From Nitrospinota bacterium (GTDB taxonomy: Bacteria > UBA8248 > JACPRG01): a DNA stretch of 12,257 bases. The notes under the pieces are model-generated. The model made no database searches, was not told the DNA's origin, and was given only the letters and a program-made list of their open reading frames with translations. This document shows positions 1 through 7,566 of the stretch, one piece after another. A program made the translations under genes and the position numbers. The stretch lies in assembly GCA_030740135.1 (NCBI GenBank), contig JASLXW010000065.1, positions 1-12,257 of the forward strand, in the 5' to 3' direction. Each line of letters begins with the position of its first letter. Positions within the stretch are counted from its first letter, which is position 1.

Positions 1-94
1 CTACCCAAGGAGATGTCTCACATCTATCTGAACCTATACAGATCCTCCGTAAGTCTCGGAGAATGAAGGTTCATATAAAATTCACGCATTTCGC

Positions 95-124
95 TTGCCA
101 TCCGTGTCATGGAATTGCTAAACT
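95..124 (+). promoter_or_regulatory. Candidate sigma-70 promoter upstream of mreB
   Basis: TTGCCA (95-100, five of six matches to TTGACA) is followed after 18 bases by TAAACT (119-124, four of six matches to TATAAT). Transcription would start near 131. A competing reading is TTGCTA (115-120) with TATTAT (140-145) at a 19-base spacer, which would start transcription inside the small leader ORF. Two GCTAAA copies (117-122 and 127-132) lie exactly 10 bp apart and overlap this site. The region is AT-richer than the genes, as expected for regulatory DNA. It is the only promoter-like sequence I found ahead of the mre block. Confidence 0.4.
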
Positions 125-143
125 GCGCTAAAGGAGAGGTATT

Positions 144-206
144 ATGCGCCTTGAGGGTGGATCAGTCTTGTCCACGAAACGCGACGGTAGACAGACTTTA
201 GAGTGA
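144..206 (+). CDS. Possible 20-codon leader ORF before mreB
   Basis: An ATG at 144 is preceded by AAGGAG (131-136) with seven bases between, which is the best Shine-Dalgarno/start pair in the upstream region and better than that of mreB itself. The frame reads 20 residues (MRLEGGSVLS at the start) and stops with TGA at 204-206, 25 bases before the mreB ATG and in a different frame. The peptide is basic and hydrophilic, with no membrane segment and no run of one amino acid that would suggest classical attenuation. An imperfect stem (164-172 with 190-197, eight pairs and one bulged base) lies inside it. It could be a translated leader that tunes mreB expression, or chance. No family is recognised. 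Confidence 0.25.
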   Translation: MRLEGGSVLSTKRDGRQTLE

Positions 207-228
207 ATCCGCAATTGGCGAGTCCTAA

Positions 229-1254
<1,026 letters not shown>

Positions 1255-1277
1255 CGGCTCGGAGAACGTCTGTTTCC

Positions 1278-2111
1278 ATGAGGCCAATCGGCGAGCGGCG
1301 TCAAGACTTCCTGTTGGTGTGCGGCCTGATTATCTTCTCCCTGACCTTGATGACCCTTCAGGTGCGCCACAAGAGGCTCGCCCTTCCCGTTGAGCGGCTG
1401 ATGGTGGCCGTCGGCGGTCCGATTCAATCCCTGGTCCACAAGCCGGTGGGGGGCCTTCGGCGGCTGAACCTCAACCTCTCCTCGGTGGAAAACCTCCGGG
1501 AGGTGAACGAATCCCTGAAGGCCGAGGTGCAGCGTCTGCGCGCCCTGGAAACCACCTACCGGGAGCTTGTTCTCAAGAACGCGCGGCTGCGCCGGCTCCT
1601 TCTTTTCCAGCAGCAGATGTCCTTCCAGACCGTCACGGCTTCGGTGATCGCCCGGGACTCCTCCAACTGGTCGAAGACCATCACCCTGGACGTCGGGTCT
1701 GACTCCGGCCTCAAGGAAGGACTTCCCGTCCTGAATCATCAGGGGATTGTGGGCCACATCATCCGGGTCGCCCCGAAGCACACGCAAGTGCTCCTCATCA
1801 CCGACGCCCGCGGCGCGGTGGACGCCCTGATCCAACGCACCCGAACGAGCGGGGTCTTCATCGGCTCATCCAACGGCCGCAACACCGGATACCTGCGGTA
1901 CGTTTCCCGGGAGGAGGACATCCGGGTGGACGACCAGATCATCTCCTCGGGTTACGGGGGGATCTATCCCAAAGGCGTTCCGGTGGGCGTGGTGAAGGCC
2001 GTGGATCGCAGCGGCACGGAGATGTTTCAGACCATTGACGTACGGCCCGCCGTGGATTTTTCCCGTCTTGAAGAAGTCCTCGTTGTGGTGGGCCGGCGAC
2101 CTCCCCGATGA
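1278..2111 (+). CDS. mreC: Rod shape-determining protein MreC
   Basis: MreC is the bitopic periplasmic scaffold of the elongasome; in the family it binds and activates PBP2. The 277-residue protein has a short basic cytoplasmic start, one membrane segment at about 11-28 (FLLVCGLIIFSLTLMTL), and a probable coiled coil at about 64-113, rich in Leu, Glu and Arg, for dimerisation. The paired beta-domains run from about 116 to 274. The latter contain family signatures: VIARDSSNW (123-131) with the following TITLDVG (134-140), SSGYGGIYPKGVPVG (223-237), and the closing VRPAVDFSRLEEVLVVV (255-271). GGAG at 1261-1264 is rather far from the ATG, so translation may depend partly on ribosomes arriving from mreB. 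The stop overlaps the mreD start as ATGA. Confidence 0.97.
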   Translation: MRPIGERRQDFLLVCGLIIFSLTLMTLQVRHKRLALPVERLMVAVGGPIQSLVHKPVGGLRRLNLNLSSVENLREVNESLKAEVQRLRALETTYRELVLKNARLRRLLLFQQQMSFQTVTASVIARDSSNWSKTITLDVGSDSGLKEGLPVLNHQGIVGHIIRVAPKHTQVLLITDARGAVDALIQRTRTSGVFIGSSNGRNTGYLRYVSREEDIRVDDQIISSGYGGIYPKGVPVGVVKAVDRSGTEMFQTIDVRPAVDFSRLEEVLVVVGRRPPR

Positions 2112-2626
2112 TCTTTCTGTATGACCTCGGCCTGATCGTCGTCATTCTCGTTTTACAAACGACGCTGGCCGAGTTTGTGGCCGAATTGGCGGGCGCCAAG
2201 CCGGACCTGATCCTCCTGCTGGTCGTCGGCTTCGGGCTGTTGCGGGGGAAGAAGGCCGGAATCGGATACGGTTGGGTGTTGGGCCTTCTCCAGGACGGCC
2301 TCTCGGGAAGCCTTCTGGGCCAGAACGTCCTGTCCAAAGGGCTCATCGGGTACGTCACGGGGGCGATTCACCGAAACTTGAGGGACCATACGACGATCAC
2401 CCAGCTTCTGGTCGTCCCCCTGGTCACCCTGTTCGACGCGGCAATCCACCTGGGCACGGTGTTCCTGCTGTACGGGGTCTCGGTGGACAAAACCGTGTGG
2501 GCCACGCTCGGCACCATCGTCTTGCTCAACACCGCGGTCAGCCCCCTGGTGAGTTGGGCGGTCCGGACTTATACGCACCGGGTGAGGCGGTCGGCGGGCG
2601 AGGTCTCTCTGGGAAGGTCTCGATGA
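2108..2626 (+). CDS. mreD: Rod shape-determining protein MreD
   Basis: MreD is a small polytopic inner-membrane protein that acts with MreC in the elongasome; its biochemical role is still not clear. The 172-residue protein is almost entirely hydrophobic, with about five membrane segments (roughly 4-22, 32-46, 50-65, 97-122, 130-152). It carries the most conserved family stretch, FGLLRGKKAG followed by GYGWVLGLLQDGLSG (about 42-67), and then QNVLSKGLIGYV (72-83). A hydrophilic, basic tail ends the protein on the cytoplasmic side. Its ATG overlaps the mreC stop and its own stop overlaps the mrdA ATG, both as ATGA, so it should be translationally coupled on both sides. No independent Shine-Dalgarno sequence is obvious. 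Confidence 0.95.
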   Translation: MIFLYDLGLIVVILVLQTTLAEFVAELAGAKPDLILLLVVGFGLLRGKKAGIGYGWVLGLLQDGLSGSLLGQNVLSKGLIGYVTGAIHRNLRDHTTITQLLVVPLVTLFDAAIHLGTVFLLYGVSVDKTVWATLGTIVLLNTAVSPLVSWAVRTYTHRVRRSAGEVSLGRSR

Positions 2627-4557
2627 ACTTTCGAAAGCTGCGCCGGCTCCAGTCCGAACCGCAGACGGAAAACCTGAACCGGCGTCTCATGTCGATCGGG
2701 ATCATCGCGTTCGTCCTCATCGGCTCCCTTATCATCCGGCTCTGGGACCTGCAAGTGATCCACGGAGAGGACTTCCGCCGCCGCTCCGAGACCAACCGGA
2801 TCGAGACGAAAGTCGTTCCCGGTTTGCGGGGGAAGATTCTCGACCGCGATGGACGGTTGCTGGCGGGAACCCGGGCGGCCTTTCATCTCGCCCTGATCGT
2901 CCGCTCCGTCCCCGACCTGCCGAACACCCTCAAGCGCCTGCACGCGCAAACCGGCCTCGACCCCGATTGGGCCCGATCCCAGATTCACCGGGGCAATCCC
3001 TTCAAGCCCATCATCGTCCAGAAGAACCTTCCCCGCGAGGCGGTCGGGCAGGTGATGGAGCACCGCTGGCAGCTTCCCGGCGTCCTGCTCCGGATCAACC
3101 CCCAGCGCGAGTATCCCCTGCGGGACACGGCCGCACACCTGATGGGGTACCTCGGGGAGGTCTCGGACGCACAACTCAAGAAGAAGCAAGGCTACAGGCG
3201 CGGCGACATGACCGGAAAGCAGGGCATCGAGCGGGAGTTCGAAGGGGTCCTGCGAGGGGCGTACGGCAAGCGTTGGGTCGAGGTGGACGCCTTCGGCCGC
3301 GAAATCAAGCTGATCGGAGCCCGGCCGGCCAAACCCGGCCGGAACCTGGTTTTGACCCTGGACCTGGATCTGCAGAAAAAGGCCGAGTCGCTGTTGGCCG
3401 GCCAGCCCGGGGTGCTGATCGCCATGGACCCGCGCAACGGCGAGATTCTCGCCCTGGCCAGCAACCCGCGGTTTGATCCCAACACCCTGACCCGGGGGAT
3501 GAGCCCATCGTCCTGGAACTCTCTCCTCCAGAACCCCCTTCGCGTCTTGCAGGACCGCGCCACCCGGGGCCTGTATCCCCCCGGCTCGGTCTTCAAGATC
3601 ATCATGGCCGCCGCCGCGCTGGAGGAGGGCGTCATCGACCCTTCGGAAACCCTGTATTGTCCCGGCCAGTTCAGGTTCGGCAACCGGACCTACCGGTGCT
3701 GGCAGTCCCGCGGGCACGGCAACGTCAACCTGCATCGGGCCTTGGTGGAATCGTGCGACGTGTATTTCTATCAGCTCGGGCTGAAGCTGGGGATTGACCG
3801 CATCGCCCGATACGCCTCCGGCTTCGGCATGGGACGGCCGACGGGCATCGTCAGCCGGGGGGAGAAAGGCGGCGTCGTTGCGTCGTCCGCATGGAAAAAG
3901 AAGGCGCTGGGCCAGCGGTGGTATACCGGGGAGACCGTCTCCGTTTCCATCGGGCAAGGCTACACCCTGGTGACGCCGATGCAGATGGCCGTCCTCATCG
4001 CGGCCGTCGCCAACGGAGGGACCCTCTTTCGGCCGAATCTCGTCCGCCGGATCGAGGAGAACGACGGCACGGTCAGGGAAACCTTCGGGCCGGAGATCCG
4101 AGGACGTCTTCCTGTCAGCCCGAAAAATCTGAAGGTTGTCCGGACCGCCTTGCGGGGCGTCGTCCAGGATGCGCGCGGCACCGGATTCCGGGCCAGGGTG
4201 CCGGGAATCCAGGTCGCCGGCAAGACCGGAACGGCTCAGGTTGTCCGGCTCAAGCACCGAAAGGACTCGAAAGAACAGCGAGCGGGACGCCGCGAGTTCC
4301 GGGACCATGCCTGGTTCGTGGCGTTTGCGCCCTATGAAGAACCCGTCATCGCCGTTGTCGTCCTGGCCGAACACGCCGGCGTGGGGGGGAGCCGCTACGC
4401 GCCCCTGGCCCGGGAGCTGATCGCCCACCACCTCGGCATCCGGATGGAAAAGCGGCCGCCGGGGGCGCAGTTCTCCGGAACGCCCGCCGCCGGGCGGAGG
4501 GCATCCGCCTCGGCGCGTCCGCGCGGGGCCGAAGCCCGCCGTGCGGGAGCCTTGTGA
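2623..4557 (+). CDS. mrdA: Penicillin-binding protein 2, elongation-specific peptidoglycan transpeptidase
   Basis: PBP2 cross-links new peptidoglycan during cell elongation, in the periplasm, as partner of the glycosyltransferase RodA. The 644-residue protein has one membrane anchor at about 24-40, then the dimerisation/pedestal domain, with the signature RGKILDRDGRLLA at 69-81. The transpeptidase domain carries the catalytic motifs SxxK as PPGSVFK (nucleophile S322, K325), SxN in the PBP2-type form SCD (377-379), and KTGT (534-537). The open frame extends upstream to 2272 inside mreD, but that part is proline/glycine/arginine-rich out-of-frame noise. ATG 2623 gives the normal N-terminus, a GGAAGG ribosome-binding site five bases away, and an ATGA overlap with mreD. 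A low-complexity Ala/Arg/Pro tail (about 608-644) follows the enzyme domain. Confidence 0.97.
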   Translation: MNFRKLRRLQSEPQTENLNRRLMSIGIIAFVLIGSLIIRLWDLQVIHGEDFRRRSETNRIETKVVPGLRGKILDRDGRLLAGTRAAFHLALIVRSVPDLPNTLKRLHAQTGLDPDWARSQIHRGNPFKPIIVQKNLPREAVGQVMEHRWQLPGVLLRINPQREYPLRDTAAHLMGYLGEVSDAQLKKKQGYRRGDMTGKQGIEREFEGVLRGAYGKRWVEVDAFGREIKLIGARPAKPGRNLVLTLDLDLQKKAESLLAGQPGVLIAMDPRNGEILALASNPRFDPNTLTRGMSPSSWNSLLQNPLRVLQDRATRGLYPPGSVFKIIMAAAALEEGVIDPSETLYCPGQFRFGNRTYRCWQSRGHGNVNLHRALVESCDVYFYQLGLKLGIDRIARYASGFGMGRPTGIVSRGEKGGVVASSAWKKKALGQRWYTGETVSVSIGQGYTLVTPMQMAVLIAAVANGGTLFRPNLVRRIEENDGTVRETFGPEIRGRLPVSPKNLKVVRTALRGVVQDARGTGFRARVPGIQVAGKTGTAQVVRLKHRKDSKEQRAGRREFRDHAWFVAFAPYEEPVIAVVVLAEHAGVGGSRYAPLARELIAHHLGIRMEKRPPGAQFSGTPAAGRRASASARPRGAEARRAGAL

Positions 4558-5651
4558 TGTTCGAGCGCCGCCTCCTCGCCCAACTGGACTGGGGAATCAT
4601 CCTTGTCACCTTCCTCCTGGCCGCGACGGGCGTCACGATGATTTACAGCGCCACCTATTCCAAGAGCGGGGGATTGGAGGGACTCTACATTCGCCAGCTC
4701 TACTGGTTCGGACTTGGCGTGCTCGGCGTCATCCTTTTGCTCTTCGTGGATTACCGGCTCGTTCACCGCCACGCCTATCTGCTGTACGGCGTGGCCGTAG
4801 CGCTCCTGATACTGGTTCCGCTTTGGGGCAGAAGCATCGGGGGGGCTCAGCGGTGGCTCGTCTTCGGTCCCGTCCGTGTTCAACCCTCCGAGATCGCCAA
4901 GCTGGCGGTCATCATTGCGCTGGCCCGGTATTTCTCGAACGAAGAGATGGGGAGATTGCTGCGTCTCCGGGACCTGGCGATACCGGCCGCCATCATTCTG
5001 GCGCCGGCCGCCCTGGTGGCCAAAGGACCGGATTTGGGCACGGCCCTGGTCATCGTCCTGATCGGCCTTACGGTGGTGGCAACCGTCGGTCTCCGTTTCG
5101 GGACGATCATCATCCTGGGGGTGTGCGCCGTGGCCGCGACCTCCGTCGGCTGGTTCTTCCTGGAGGGCTATCAGAAGGAACGGGTCTTGACGGTCATCCA
5201 TGGGGGGGATCCCCTGGGCGCCGGTTACCACAGCCTGCAGGCCAAGATCGCCATCGGCTCCGGCGGTCTGCTGGGAAAGGGGTTGCTCGCGGGCACGCAG
5301 AGTCAGCTCCATTTCCTTCCCGCGCAACACACCGATTTCATCCTGGCGGTTCTGGCGGAGGAGGTGGGGTTCGTCGGCTCGATGTGGATTTTGGGTCTTT
5401 TCTCGATCCTGATCGCCCGGGGGTTGACCGTCGCCTACCGGTCCCGGGACTTCTTCGGGTCGATCTTGGCCGCCGGGGTGGTGGGCTATATGTGCCTGCA
5501 CGTTGTTCTCAATATCGCCATGACGACGGGCATGCTTCCCGTCGTCGGGCTTCCGCTTCCCCTGATGAGCTATGGAGGTTCGTCCATCGTGGTGACCCTG
5601 CTGGGGATCGGTTTGCTCCTAAACGTCCGGATTCGGCGGTTCGGTTTCTGA
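4557..5651 (+). CDS. rodA: SEDS peptidoglycan glycosyltransferase RodA
   Basis: RodA polymerises lipid II into glycan strands in the inner membrane and works as a complex with PBP2 encoded just upstream. The 364-residue protein is a multi-pass membrane protein (about ten segments) with all SEDS landmarks: GAQRWL (96-101), QPSEIAKLA (109-117), KGPDLGTALV (156-165), GAGYHSLQAKIAIGSGG (221-237), the HTDFI motif with the presumed catalytic aspartate D260, and PLPLMSYGGSS (333-343). The ATG at 4557 overlaps the mrdA stop as TGATG and lies seven bases from GGGAG (4545-4549). A GTG one codon earlier (4554) is also possible but sits closer to that site than is usual. It is the last gene of the elongasome block; a gap of nearly 290 bases with a new promoter follows. 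Confidence 0.97.
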   Translation: MFERRLLAQLDWGIILVTFLLAATGVTMIYSATYSKSGGLEGLYIRQLYWFGLGVLGVILLLFVDYRLVHRHAYLLYGVAVALLILVPLWGRSIGGAQRWLVFGPVRVQPSEIAKLAVIIALARYFSNEEMGRLLRLRDLAIPAAIILAPAALVAKGPDLGTALVIVLIGLTVVATVGLRFGTIIILGVCAVAATSVGWFFLEGYQKERVLTVIHGGDPLGAGYHSLQAKIAIGSGGLLGKGLLAGTQSQLHFLPAQHTDFILAVLAEEVGFVGSMWILGLFSILIARGLTVAYRSRDFFGSILAAGVVGYMCLHVVLNIAMTTGMLPVVGLPLPLMSYGGSSIVVTLLGIGLLLNVRIRRFGF

Positions 5652-5663
5652 AAACCGGAAATA

Positions 5664-5703
5664 GCCCGGATCCCGCGGGAGGCCGTTTCCCCGGGCGTTT
5701 CTT
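5664..5703 (+). terminator. Weak terminator-like stem after rodA
   Basis: GCCCGG (5664-5669) can pair with CCGGGC (5691-5696) around a 21-base loop. The loop contains the smaller palindrome TCCCGCGGGA (5671-5680). The stem is followed by GTTTCTT, an interrupted T-tract. This sits 12 bases after the rodA stop, where a terminator would be expected. However, the long loop and poor T-run make it weak at best, so read-through into rng is likely. The alternative pairing GGAAA (5657-5661) with TTTCC (5686-5690) competes with it. Confidence 0.3.
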
Positions 5704-5730
5704 GACATTTCGGAGGCGGGCGTTAACTAT
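5702..5730 (+). promoter_or_regulatory. Candidate sigma-70 promoter for rng
   Basis: A perfect TTGACA (5702-5707) is followed after 17 bases by AACTAT (5725-5730), which keeps the two most important -10 positions (A at 2, T at 6) but is otherwise weak. A better -10 by sequence, TATAAG (5732-5737), lies too far away (24 bases) to pair with this -35. Transcription would begin near 5737 and give a leader of about 200 bases before rng. The position, directly after the possible rodA terminator, supports a separate transcription unit for rng. Confidence 0.5.
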
Positions 5731-5736
5731 CTATAA

Positions 5737-5940
5737 GGTCTGGGCCCCGAAGCGCCGGCGCTTGATCGTCCCCCTGGGGGCGTCGCAGGGTGGAAGGGGA
5801 GGAGCAACGGCCTTCTCGATCGGCCCGACCCATTGAGCCCTCCCTTCAAACGGCCTCCGAAACCGGAAAAGCGACTCCAAACGGCCGTGCCGGTGATGAC
5901 GCCGCGGCGGCCGGGAACGTCCGAGCCAACCCTTTTCTCG
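5737..5940 (+). other. Untranslated leader region of rng with palindromes
   Basis: This is the tail of the gap between rodA and rng, and no convincing gene lies in it. It contains a perfect 14-base palindrome, AAGCGCCGGCGCTT (5750-5763), which could be a dimer-binding operator or a 5-bp stem with a CCGG loop. A short CCCCCTGGGGG element follows (around 5770-5780), then a purine-rich GGGGAGGAG tract (around 5796-5804) that has no start codon at a suitable distance. The rng frame stays open back to a TTG at 5833, but the predicted residues there are proline/arginine-rich and unlike the RNase G N-terminus. I therefore read the stretch as leader RNA. Confidence 0.45.
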
Positions 5941-7467
5941 ATGTCTGCCATGTCTTCCAAACTCATCGTCAACGTAGAACCTCAGGAAAGCCGGGTCGCC
6001 CTGCTGGAAAACAACCTTGTCACGGAGCTGTACATCGAGCGCAAGCAAGACGAGGGGATTGTCGGCAACATCTATAAAGGAAAGGTCACGAAGGTTCTGC
6101 CGGGCATGCAGGCGGCCTTTGTCGACATCGGCCTGGAAAAGGCGGGGTTCCTCTATGTGTCGGACGTGGACGTCGACCGGGACAACCTCGACAACTTCCT
6201 GGAGCAGAGCGAAGACCTGGAGATTGAATACGAGCGTCGGGATCGAGGCCGGCGGGCGCCCGCCCAGCCCATCGAAGATCTCCTCCGCAGCGGGGAGGAG
6301 GTCATGGTCCAGGTCACAAAGGAGCCCATCGGAACGAAAGGGTGCCGGCTCACCTCCTACATTTCCCTTCCAGGCCGCTATCTCGTCTTTATGCCCTCCG
6401 GGGACCAGATCGGCGTCTCCCGCCGGATTGAGGACGAGGTCGAGCGGAAACGCCTGAAAAAACTGGTTCGCCGCCTCAAGGGAAACGGCGGGGGTTATAT
6501 CGTCCGCACGGTGAGCGGAGGGGTCACCGAGACGGAGTTCGAAAGCGACATCCGCTTCCTGACCACGCTCTGGAGCCGGACTCGGGAAAGCAGTGAATCG
6601 GCGAAGCCGCCGACGATCATCCATGACGATCTGAATCTCGTTTTGCGGATGATCCGGGACCTGTTCACCGAAGAAATCTCGCAAATGGTGATCGATGACC
6701 CGGAGGTTCACGCCAAGACCGTGGAATTCGTCGAGAGCTACTACCCGCACCTGGCCCCGCGCATTTTCCTCCACGACGGGCGGGAGCCCATCTTCGACGC
6801 CTATGGCGTCGAGCTCGAGATCGAGCGCGCCCTGGGCCGTCGGGTCTGGCTCAAGTCCGGCGGGTATATCGTCATCGATCAGACCGAAGCCCTCGTCAGC
6901 ATCGACGTCAACACCGGCCGGTTTGTGGGCAAGCGCGATCCGGAAGAGACCATCCTCAAGACCAACCTGGAAGCCGTGCGGGAAGTGGTCTTTCAGATCC
7001 GGCTGCGCAACATCGGCGGAATCATCATCATCGACTTCATCGACATGGAGCGCGAGGAGAACAAGGAAAAAGTATTCGAGACCCTGGCTCAGGAGCTCAA
7101 GGCCGACCGATCCAGGACCCGGATCCTGAAAATCTCCGAAATGGGGCTAGTCGAGATGACCCGAAAAAGGGTTCGGGAGAGCCTCAGCCGGACCCTCTGC
7201 CAGCCCTGCGCCTATTGCGACGGCCGGGGGACCATCAAGTCCACGACCACCGTCTGCTATGAAATCCTCCGGGAGATCAGGCGGGTGCACACCCACGACC
7301 CGCGGTCCCGGAAACTCAAGGTCAACGCCCACCCCGCGGTCGTGGATCTCTTGTTGGAGGACCAGAGCGCCCACCTGGAGCGCCTCGAGCGCGAGCTCAA
7401 CATCCGGGTCTCCGTCAAGGCGGACAAGGGCCTCCACCAGGAAGGTTTCGAGGTGCTCCCCTTTTGA
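5941..7467 (+). CDS. rng: Ribonuclease G (RNase E/G family endoribonuclease)
   Basis: RNase G is a 5'-end-dependent, single-strand-specific endoribonuclease of the cytoplasm that matures the 5' end of 16S rRNA and decays some mRNAs. From ATG 5950 the protein has 505 residues, close to E. coli RNase G and without the long C-terminal scaffold of RNase E. Counting from 5950, an S1 domain (about 36-127, GNIYKGKVTKVLPGMQAAF at its start) precedes the RNase H-like and DNase I-like parts. The metal-binding catalytic pair is D319 (SIDVNTGR) and D362 (IIDFIDM), 43 apart as in E. coli RNase E (303 and 346). The zinc-link is C420-A-Y-C423, with a third cysteine at 417. The start is uncertain: ATG 5941 and ATG 5950 both precede the conserved SSKLIVNVEPQ, and neither has a clear ribosome-binding site. 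The gene neighbours mreBCD in E. coli too. Confidence 0.95.
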   Translation: MSAMSSKLIVNVEPQESRVALLENNLVTELYIERKQDEGIVGNIYKGKVTKVLPGMQAAFVDIGLEKAGFLYVSDVDVDRDNLDNFLEQSEDLEIEYERRDRGRRAPAQPIEDLLRSGEEVMVQVTKEPIGTKGCRLTSYISLPGRYLVFMPSGDQIGVSRRIEDEVERKRLKKLVRRLKGNGGGYIVRTVSGGVTETEFESDIRFLTTLWSRTRESSESAKPPTIIHDDLNLVLRMIRDLFTEEISQMVIDDPEVHAKTVEFVESYYPHLAPRIFLHDGREPIFDAYGVELEIERALGRRVWLKSGGYIVIDQTEALVSIDVNTGRFVGKRDPEETILKTNLEAVREVVFQIRLRNIGGIIIIDFIDMEREENKEKVFETLAQELKADRSRTRILKISEMGLVEMTRKRVRESLSRTLCQPCAYCDGRGTIKSTTTVCYEILREIRRVHTHDPRSRKLKVNAHPAVVDLLLEDQSAHLERLERELNIRVSVKADKGLHQEGFEVLPF

Positions 7468-7487
7468 AGACCCGACGGCCGGCCCGC

Positions 7488-7516
7488 TTGACACCCTAAA
7501 ACCCCCATCTTATATA
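7488..7516 (+). promoter_or_regulatory. Strong sigma-70 promoter for the dprA-smg-topA-trmFO unit
   Basis: A perfect TTGACA (7488-7493) and TATATA (7511-7516) are separated by the ideal 17 bases, and the spacer is locally AT-rich in an otherwise GC-rich region. Transcription should start near 7523. No other promoter-like sequence of this quality occurs before trmFO, and the genes downstream are 2 to 39 bases apart or overlapping. This is therefore probably the main promoter of the second block. Confidence 0.7.
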
Positions 7517-7535
7517 TAGTCGCCGGTTGCCATCG

Positions 7536-7554
7536 GCCCCGCGCTGAGCGGGGC
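7536..7554 (+). promoter_or_regulatory. GC-rich hairpin in the dprA mRNA leader
   Basis: GCCCCGC (7536-7542) and GCGGGGC (7548-7554) form a perfect 7-bp stem with the loop GCTGA. It lies about 13 bases after the predicted transcription start. No T-run follows, so it is not an intrinsic terminator. It could stabilise the 5' end of the transcript or serve as a structural element of the leader. A second stem (7595-7599 plus 7601-7604 with 7607-7615, nine pairs with one bulged C and a TT loop) lies just before the GGAGG at 7625-7629. Confidence 0.45.
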
Positions 7555-7566
7555 GGACCCGCCTGA

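Noticed and set aside
45..61. CTCCG/CGGAG inverted repeat as a terminator of an upstream gene
   Set aside because: Only five pairs and no T-run follow. Too weak to call.
74..79. TATAAA as a -10 element for mreB
   Set aside because: No acceptable -35 sequence lies 16-18 bases upstream.
3..131. Open frame at the left edge that could be the end of an upstream gene
   Set aside because: Forty-two codons ending in TAA at 129-131, with no recognisable motif and AT-rich composition. The second frame (1-66) is equally open, so neither is supported.
2272..2622. 117-codon upstream extension of the mrdA frame
   Set aside because: It lies inside mreD in another frame and encodes Pro/Gly/Arg-rich noise. 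ATG 2623 gives a normal PBP2 start with a ribosome-binding site and an ATGA overlap.
3751..3759. SCD in place of SxN in PBP2, considered as a missing catalytic residue
   Set aside because: An aspartate at the third position is usual in the PBP2 class, and the SxxK and KTGT motifs are intact.
2569..4431. 620-codon open frame on the minus strand opposite mrdA
   Set aside because: It mirrors a well-recognised PBP2 gene in GC-rich DNA, where antisense frames stay open by codon bias. Its residues are rich in Pro, Gly, Asp and Gln with no family resemblance.
4541..5836. 431-codon plus-strand frame overlapping rodA and the following gap
   Set aside because: It is out of frame with rodA, which has all SEDS motifs, and is arginine/glycine-rich with no domain. 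It is a shadow frame.
5833..5940. N-terminal extension of RNase G from TTG 5833
   Set aside because: It is proline/arginine-rich with no ribosome-binding site at a useful distance, and lies before the family-typical N-terminus SSKLIVNVEPQ.
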